Assembly (NCBI GenBank): GCA_030604545.1
Contig: JAUVVS010000189.1
Span: 1 to 5,126 of the forward strand
From: Deltaproteobacteria bacterium
Lineage (GTDB): Bacteria > Desulfobacterota > Desulfobacteria > Desulfobacterales > JAUVVS01
Length of the DNA: 5,126 bases
Reading direction: 5' to 3'
Positions 5,040 through 5,126 of the stretch are shown one piece after another. Within the stretch, counting starts at the first letter, position 1. The number at the start of each line of letters is the position of its first letter. The translations under genes and the position numbers were made by a program. The notes under the pieces are model-generated. The model was not told the origin of the DNA and made no database searches. It saw only the letters and a list, made by a program, of their open reading frames with translations.

Positions 5040-5126
5040 GTAATATTTTAGCTGTTTGAAAACAAGGCCGCTTAAAAGATAATTAAATTTTAACCGTGTA
5101 AAACTCGCGCATAAGTGAGTGTAAAG

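Noticed and set aside
5041..5126. Possible 3' end of an upstream gene, or a promoter for the YhaM-like gene
   Set aside because: One minus-strand frame is open but gives no recognisable motif in so few codons. TAAAAT (5045-5050) has no acceptable -35 at normal spacing. I see nothing reportable here.

Overview
The window is AT-rich (roughly 40% GC by eye). All recognisable genes lie on the minus strand, so it is best read from right to left. The proteins suggest an anaerobic Desulfobacterota (deltaproteobacterial) sulfate reducer or a relative. The clues are the ferredoxin opening at the left edge, the cysteine synthase/cysteinyl-tRNA synthetase fusion, and intergenic DNA full of short palindromic repeats. 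This placement is inferred from sequence style, not from a marker gene.

Layout in transcription order: (i) 5041-5126, 86 bases with nothing firm. (ii) A 317-residue OB-fold plus HD-domain protein of the YhaM 3'-5' exoribonuclease family (4040-4993), with a good ribosome binding site. (iii) A 394-base intergenic stretch (3646-4039) with no gene but several repeat structures, including a 65-base interrupted inverted repeat and a 28-base GATGAATTC palindrome. (iv) Thymidylate kinase tmk (3007-3645), whose stop codon lies inside a 16-bp-arm hairpin. (v) A 758-residue fusion of a CysM-like PLP cysteine synthase to a full-length cysteinyl-tRNA synthetase module (671-2947). (vi) A repeat-flanked gene remnant (about 134-619) with no start codon and an in-frame TAG. 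(vii) The first 12 codons of a probable 4Fe-4S ferredoxin leaving the window at its left edge (1-36).

Together the intact genes cover RNA turnover, dTTP synthesis, and cysteine synthesis coupled to cysteine activation. They look like housekeeping genes rather than a defence or mobile island. The most notable item is the fusion. Its synthetase half keeps all four zinc ligands expected for cysteine recognition, but differs from E. coli CysRS at HIGH (HVGE), KMSKS (KIDER), the Thr68 position (Arg), the GGG loop (TSS) and the KIIK segment (RAIQ). It may therefore be a specialised or repurposed CysRS. The second theme is the repeats: every gene boundary carries at least one short palindromic or dispersed-type repeat, and two stop codons are embedded in or touch one.
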